A stretch of DNA of 10,342 nucleotides from Butyricicoccus_A sp945486175 (GTDB taxonomy: Bacteria; Bacillota; Clostridia; Oscillospirales; Butyricicoccaceae): NCBI GenBank assembly GCA_945829445.1, contig CALZUY010000076.1, positions 1 to 10,342 on the forward strand, written 5' to 3'. The notes under the pieces are model-generated. The model was given only the letters and a program-made list of their open reading frames with translations. It did not search any database and was not told where the DNA came from. The position numbers were made by a program, and so were the translations under genes. Positions 6,129 through 10,342 of this stretch are shown piece by piece. Numbering within the stretch: the first letter of the stretch is position 1; each line of letters starts with the position of its first letter.

Positions 6129-6132
6129 AGTT

Positions 6133-6324
6133 TTATACCTCTTCTTCCAGCAGCTCCATCAGGCAGGAGATGGATTCCTCCAGTGAATCCATCGCATCGC
6201 CCAGCATGGCATCCTCCTCTGAGGCTTTTTTCTTCTTCGCCGGCATCAGGTCAACCAGCTCGTCATGGGCAGCCATCAGCGCCTGCGTGGCTGCTTTTAA
6301 GCGTTGTTTTTTGATATCGTCCAT
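6133..6324 (-). CDS. Uncharacterised 63-residue protein between gyrB and gyrA
   Basis: I do not recognise this small protein. It starts MDDIKKQRLKAATQALMAAH and is predicted to be almost entirely helical: an alanine-rich helix of about 25 residues, a short basic hinge (MPAKKKKASEE), then an acidic heptad-like helix ending LMELLEEEV that could form a coiled coil. There is no signal peptide or membrane segment, and one cysteine. Coding is supported by GAGAGG at 6336-6331, 6 bases before the ATG, by tight packing (45 bases after the gyrB stop, 4 before the gyrA start), and by the gyrA ribosome binding site lying inside its last codons. A GTG at 6345 would add seven residues but lacks a good ribosome site. 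Its position suggests a gyrase-related role or a translational coupler for gyrA; that is inference from context only. Confidence 0.8.
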   Translation of the reverse strand: MDDIKKQRLKAATQALMAAHDELVDLMPAKKKKASEEDAMLGDAMDSLEESISCLMELLEEEV

Positions 6325-6369
6325 ATGGTTCCTCTCGATTTCCACCGGCGCGCGCCGTTTCCACCCAAC

Positions 6370-8307
<1,938 letters not shown>

Positions 8308-8365
8308 ATACTATCGTTCCATTTCTCCGGCGGGCCGGTTAAGTGCCACAGATGTGGAAGGCCAG

Positions 8366-8397
8366 GACAGCGCCGGCCGCCGGTTTCGGCTGCTGTC
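8366..8397 (-). repeat. Bulged 10-bp GC hairpin in the gyrB leader
   Basis: On the minus strand GACAGC-A-GCCG (8397-8387) pairs with CGGC-GCTGTC (8375-8366) around an 11-base GC-rich loop, with one bulged A at 8391. It has no U-tract, so it is not a terminator; it may stabilise RNA or form part of a larger leader fold. Confidence 0.5.
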
Positions 8398-8416
8398 GGG
8401 GAAAAATCCAGTCGGA

Positions 8417-8447
8417 AAGAAACAATCCCGCTTGTCCGACGGGATTG
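8417..8447 (-). terminator. Terminator or attenuator hairpin after remB
   Basis: On the minus strand CAATCCCG (8447-8440) pairs with CGGGATTG (8430-8423) around a 9-base loop, followed by TTTCTT. The stem is 8 bp with a fairly U-rich but interrupted tail, so termination may be partial. It lies 29 bases after the remB stop and 115 before gyrB. Confidence 0.55.
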
Positions 8448-8476
8448 CCTGCTTCCAGAATGAATAAAAGAACGGT

Positions 8477-8737
8477 CTATTCCGGGATGGTCTGCCCGCT
8501 TCGCTTAAGCAGCGTAGCGGTGGACAGCTGGGAGAGATACAGCGTAGGCTCGCCGCCCTCCTCGCACAGAATGCACGACTTGGGGAGGTCCTCAAACAGC
8601 GGTACCACATGGCCGGCCCGCTCCATGGCGGACATAAAGGCACGGGTGTGCTTGGACCAGGTAGCGGTATCCATGTCATAAATCCCCAGAATGGAATCGG
8701 TGTGGACGATCACGTCCTGTCCGAGATGAAGATACAT
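8477..8737 (-). CDS. remB: RemB/YaaB family protein (DUF370)
   Basis: This is an 86-residue member of the RemB (YaaB) DUF370 family. In Bacillus subtilis RemA and RemB take part in control of extracellular matrix genes, and RemA is a DNA-binding protein; the role in Clostridia is not established. The N-terminus MYLHLGQDVIVHTDSILGIY and the end LYLSQLSTATLLKRSG closely follow the family pattern, and the length is normal. The middle DLPKSCIL is also typical. Its place between recF and gyrB is the same as yaaB in Bacillus. The ATG at 8737 has GAGGAAGG (8754-8747) 9 bases upstream, directly next to a hairpin. It is the first gene after the promoter at 8824-8832, with a predicted leader of about 80 nt carrying two hairpins. 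Confidence 0.93.
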   Translation of the reverse strand: MYLHLGQDVIVHTDSILGIYDMDTATWSKHTRAFMSAMERAGHVVPLFEDLPKSCILCEEGGEPTLYLSQLSTATLLKRSGQTIPE

Positions 8738-8755
8738 GCAAAGCCGCCTTCCTCG

Positions 8756-8782
8756 GGCGCGGAAAAAATGCCCCTCCGCGCC
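8756..8782 (-). promoter_or_regulatory. Leader hairpin directly upstream of remB ribosome binding site
   Basis: On the minus strand GGCGCGGA (8782-8775) pairs with TCCGCGCC (8763-8756) around an 11-base loop. The remB Shine-Dalgarno GAGGAAGG begins two bases after the stem. Five Ts sit in the loop, not after the stem, so it is not a simple intrinsic terminator. It may influence ribosome access or mRNA stability. Confidence 0.5.
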
Positions 8783-8793
8783 GCCGTTTCTGC

Positions 8794-8812
8794 CGCGGGA
8801 ATATAACCCGCG
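8794..8812 (-). promoter_or_regulatory. Hairpin near the 5' end of the remB transcript
   Basis: CGCGGG and CCCGCG are 6-bp perfect arms (8812-8807 and 8799-8794) around TTATATT. With the transcript start predicted near 8817, the stem begins about 5 nt from the 5' end, a position typical of structures that protect mRNA from 5'-end-dependent decay. Confidence 0.45.
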
Positions 8813-8823
8813 CTCTGATATTT

Positions 8824-8832
8824 ATTATAGCA
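8824..8832 (-). promoter_or_regulatory. Extended -10 promoter for remB-gyrB-gyrA-rnhA
   Basis: On the minus strand TGCTATAAT (8832-8824) is a perfect extended -10 (TG-n-TATAAT). The -35 is weak: GTGCAA (8852-8847) at a 17-bp spacing, three of six consensus bases. Phased A-tracts lie just upstream. It follows the recF terminator, so it starts a new transcription unit. Confidence 0.75.
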
Positions 8833-8944
8833 CTTTTTACGAAGTTTTGCACGTGTTTCTACAAATATTTTTTAATCTTTTGCCGTTTTTTCCTTACTTT
8901 TTTGCGCCGAATCTGGTGGCATGGCCAAACCGTTCATATCCATG

Positions 8945-8989
8945 AAAAAACAAACGGCGAAACCGCGGGAAATTCCGCCTGTTTCGCCG
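8945..8989 (-). terminator. Intrinsic terminator of the yaaA-recF transcript
   Basis: On the minus strand CGGCGAAAC (8989-8981) pairs with GTTTCGCCG (8963-8955). An inner GCGG/CCGC pairing extends the stem, and a T-rich tail (GTTTGTTTTTT, 8955-8945) follows. It lies about 50 bases after the recF stop. Confidence 0.9.
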
Positions 8990-9041
8990 AAATCTGTCAT
9001 ATTTTGTCACAGCCTGTCAGAGTGCAGGGAATCCCAGGTGG

Positions 9042-10154
9042 TCAGCAGGTCTCACATACTGTCCCGTTTTCGACAGAAAACAGCCGTCCGCCCTCCACCT
9101 GCGCGAGCTTTTCCGGCTCACAGCACGTGATAAGCACCTGTCCGTTTTCAATGCGGTTGAGCACGAAATCCTGCCGCTTTGCGTCCAGCTCGCTGAGCAC
9201 ATCGTCCAGCAGCAGCACCGGATATTCCCCGCTGTCATCAAAAAACATGTCGCGTTCCGCCAGCTTGAGCGACAGTGCGCAGGTGCGCACCTGTCCCTGC
9301 GAGCCGAAGGCTTTTGCACTTTTCCCGCCGATGGTCAGCTCAAGATCATCCTTGTGCGGGCCGGACAGGCAGCTTTTTGCCGCAATTTCCGCCGCGCGGT
9401 GCGTGCAGGCGTGGTCCCACAGCTGTGCGCCGATATCCTTTGCGGACGCAAACGGGTCGGTTACGGTCGAAACCGTGCGGTAGACATAGTCCAGCTGCTC
9501 ATCCCTGCCGGAAATCGAGGCATGGATGCCGCGCGCCTTCTGCATCAGCGCGCGCAGGTAATACGCGCGGTACCGCACGATATGTCCGCCTATCATGGAC
9601 ATTCTGAAGGAGAAATCGTCCAGTGTGTCAAGCAGTGAAGGCTTCTCCTCCGAATCCTTCAGAATGCGGATTTTGTTTTCATGCAGCCGCGCATATTCCG
9701 CCAGATAGCGCGCGTAATTCGGGCGCAGCTGGCTCAGGGCGATGTCCATGAACCGCCGCCGTGCGGCAGCGCCCTCGCGGATCAGCATCAGATCCTCCGG
9801 GCAGAACAAGACCGAGCGCAGAATACCCGCGGCGTCAGACAATCGCTTCTGCCTGACGCCGTTGACCGCCAGCTGGACACGCCCGCTGGACGGAATGACC
9901 GCGCGAATCGTCATATCGCGCTTTTCCGCGAAAAACTGCGCCTCTGCCTCTGCCTGCGGCGCCCCGAAGCGGATTGCGTCGCGCTTCTGCCCGGAACGGA
10001 ACAGCCGCATGGTGGACAGCAGGCCGACTGCTTCCAGAATGTTGGTTTTCCCCTGTGCATTTTCGCCGCAGAACACATTGACACCGGGCGAAAGCACAAG
10101 CTCCGCCGATGCATAGTTGCGGAAATCGCGCAGGGTCAGACGTTCGATGTTCAT
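9042..10154 (-). CDS. recF: DNA replication and repair protein RecF
   Basis: RecF is an SMC/ABC-like ATPase that with RecO and RecR loads RecA at single-strand gaps and stalled forks. The 370-residue length is normal. Residues 1-15 (MNIERLTLRDFRNYA) are the family start. The Walker A motif GENAQGKT is at 30-37. The ABC signature is FGSQGQVRT (S285, Q286, G287, Q288), and the Walker B motif LLLDDVLSELD has D317/D318. SGPHKDDLEL is a further RecF hallmark. The frame remains open to 10229, but the ATG at 10152-10154 is right: it gives the conserved N-terminus and overlaps the yaaA stop in an ATGA, a sign of translational coupling. Transcription ends at the terminator at 8945-8989. Confidence 0.97.
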   Translation of the reverse strand: MNIERLTLRDFRNYASAELVLSPGVNVFCGENAQGKTNILEAVGLLSTMRLFRSGQKRDAIRFGAPQAEAEAQFFAEKRDMTIRAVIPSSGRVQLAVNGVRQKRLSDAAGILRSVLFCPEDLMLIREGAAARRRFMDIALSQLRPNYARYLAEYARLHENKIRILKDSEEKPSLLDTLDDFSFRMSMIGGHIVRYRAYYLRALMQKARGIHASISGRDEQLDYVYRTVSTVTDPFASAKDIGAQLWDHACTHRAAEIAAKSCLSGPHKDDLELTIGGKSAKAFGSQGQVRTCALSLKLAERDMFFDDSGEYPVLLLDDVLSELDAKRQDFVLNRIENGQVLITCCEPEKLAQVEGGRLFSVENGTVCETC

Positions 10155-10342
10155 ACGATGCGGAAGGTCGGGCCGCCGACGATGGAAACGATGTCGCTGC
10201 GGTACAGCTTCTTGCCGCGCTGGGTGCACACCTCACCGTTGACAGATACCTGTGCCTCTTCAATCATCCACTTGGCCTGTCCGCCTGTCGCGCACACACC
10301 CGCGAATTTCAGAAAGGCATCCGCCTTGATATATTCCGTTGT
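10151..10342 (-). CDS. yaaA: YaaA-type S4-domain RNA-binding protein, 5' end outside window
   Basis: The last 63 codons of a small S4-domain protein lie at the window edge. The visible protein begins TTEYIKADAFLKFAG and continues with TGGQAKWMIEEAQVSVNGEV and TQRGKKLYRSD. The DxFLKF helix, TGGQAK turn, VNGEV strand and RGKKLY turn are the pattern of the S4 RNA-binding fold in the YaaA family, which lies between dnaN and recF in Firmicutes. B. subtilis YaaA is reported to act in ribosome assembly (RlbA); the role here is inferred. Only about ten residues appear to be missing upstream. The stop TGA (10153-10151) overlaps the recF ATG. Confidence 0.92.
   Translation of the reverse strand, partial: TTEYIKADAFLKFAGVCATGGQAKWMIEEAQVSVNGEVCTQRGKKLYRSDIVSIVGGPTFRIV

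Larger units (their letters stand above)
8308..8476 (-). promoter_or_regulatory. Structured remB-gyrB intergenic leader
   Basis: In transcript order this 169-base gap holds: a terminator-like hairpin (8447-8423); a segment TCCGAC at 8416-8411 able to pair with GTCGGA at 8440-8435 in that hairpin's loop; a bulged 10-bp GC hairpin (8397-8366); a CCACA-TC-TGTGG hairpin (8357-8346); and CCGG-CCCG-CCGG (8337-8326) just before the weak gyrB ribosome site. I find no clear promoter in the gap, so gyrB probably depends on transcription through remB. Regulation by conditional termination is inference. Confidence 0.5.
8738..9041 (-). other. recF-remB intergenic region: terminator, curved DNA, promoter, leader
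   Basis: No gene is seen in these 304 bases. In minus-strand order they hold the recF terminator (8989-8945), four A-tracts at 8903-8868 spaced 9-12 bases, the extended -10 promoter (8832-8824), and a leader with hairpins at 8812-8794 and 8782-8756 leading into the remB ribosome binding site. Confidence 0.75.

Noticed and set aside
3540..6314. Open frame of over 900 codons on the plus strand opposite gyrA
   Set aside because: It is in exact codon register with gyrA on the opposite strand, so it stays open simply because gyrA avoids TTA, CTA and TCA codons, as GC-rich genes do. It has no protein-like motif and no good ribosome site.
6325..6345. GTG start seven codons upstream for the small gyrB-gyrA ORF
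   Set aside because: No ribosome site precedes it, while the ATG at 6324 has GAGAGG at a 6-base spacing inside this stretch.
8343..8945. Short plus-strand frames across remB and the recF-remB gap
   Set aside because: They are antisense to remB or span the terminator and promoter; no coding signals.
10155..10229. Upstream extension of the recF frame
   Set aside because: It overlaps the conserved S4-domain coding sequence; the ATGA overlap at 10151-10154 gives the conserved RecF N-terminus.
9001..10342. Search for oriC or DnaA boxes
   Set aside because: I saw no cluster of TTATNCACA-like 9-mers anywhere in the window. The origin is expected beyond the right edge, near dnaA/dnaN.

Overview
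The window looks like a chromosomal segment beside the replication origin of a GC-rich, strictly anaerobic Clostridia-type Firmicute. The evidence is the minus-strand order yaaA (partial) - recF - remB/yaaB - gyrB - gyrA, which matches the Bacillus-type dnaA-dnaN-yaaA-recF-remB-gyrB-gyrA cluster. A rubredoxin/superoxide reductase pair points to an anaerobe. GyrA and GyrB motifs (HPHGDASVYD, LPLWGKMLNVEKA) resemble what I recall of gut Oscillospiraceae/Ruminococcaceae-like bacteria; the family assignment is inference. No mobile element, tRNA, rRNA or CRISPR array is visible.

Left part, plus strand (1-1381): the 3' part of a PaaI-type hotdog thioesterase, then a 421-nt AT-rich region without a gene but rich in hairpins, then a two-gene operon of rubredoxin and a 2Fe desulfoferrodoxin (superoxide reductase). 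The operon ends at a perfect inverted-repeat terminator shared with the convergent minus-strand genes.

Middle, minus strand (1407-3112): trmN6-like methyltransferase followed by rsmI, one base apart, so two RNA-modifying enzymes in one operon. Upstream of them lies a 133-nt AT-rich gap with two tandem copies of GTATAA-N11-TTATAC.

Right part, minus strand (3113-10342): yaaA and recF are coupled by an ATGA overlap and end at a strong terminator. A new promoter (extended -10) then drives remB. After remB comes a highly structured 169-nt leader with a terminator-like hairpin and a competing pairing, then gyrB, an unrecognised 63-residue ORF, gyrA and rnhA (RNase HI), with short gaps or an overlap. 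Placing RNase HI in overlap with gyrase suggests a supercoiling/R-loop unit: gyrase makes negative supercoils, which favour R-loops, and RNase HI removes the RNA of R-loops. By analogy with B. subtilis, oriC should lie to the right of the window. The minus-strand genes would then run with the fork and the plus-strand genes at the left would run head-on.

No wholly new multi-gene system is evident. The best candidates for undescribed biology are the small ORF between gyrB and gyrA, the structured remB-gyrB leader, the paired palindromes upstream of trmN6, and a rubredoxin whose first iron-binding knuckle reads CxCG instead of CxxCG.
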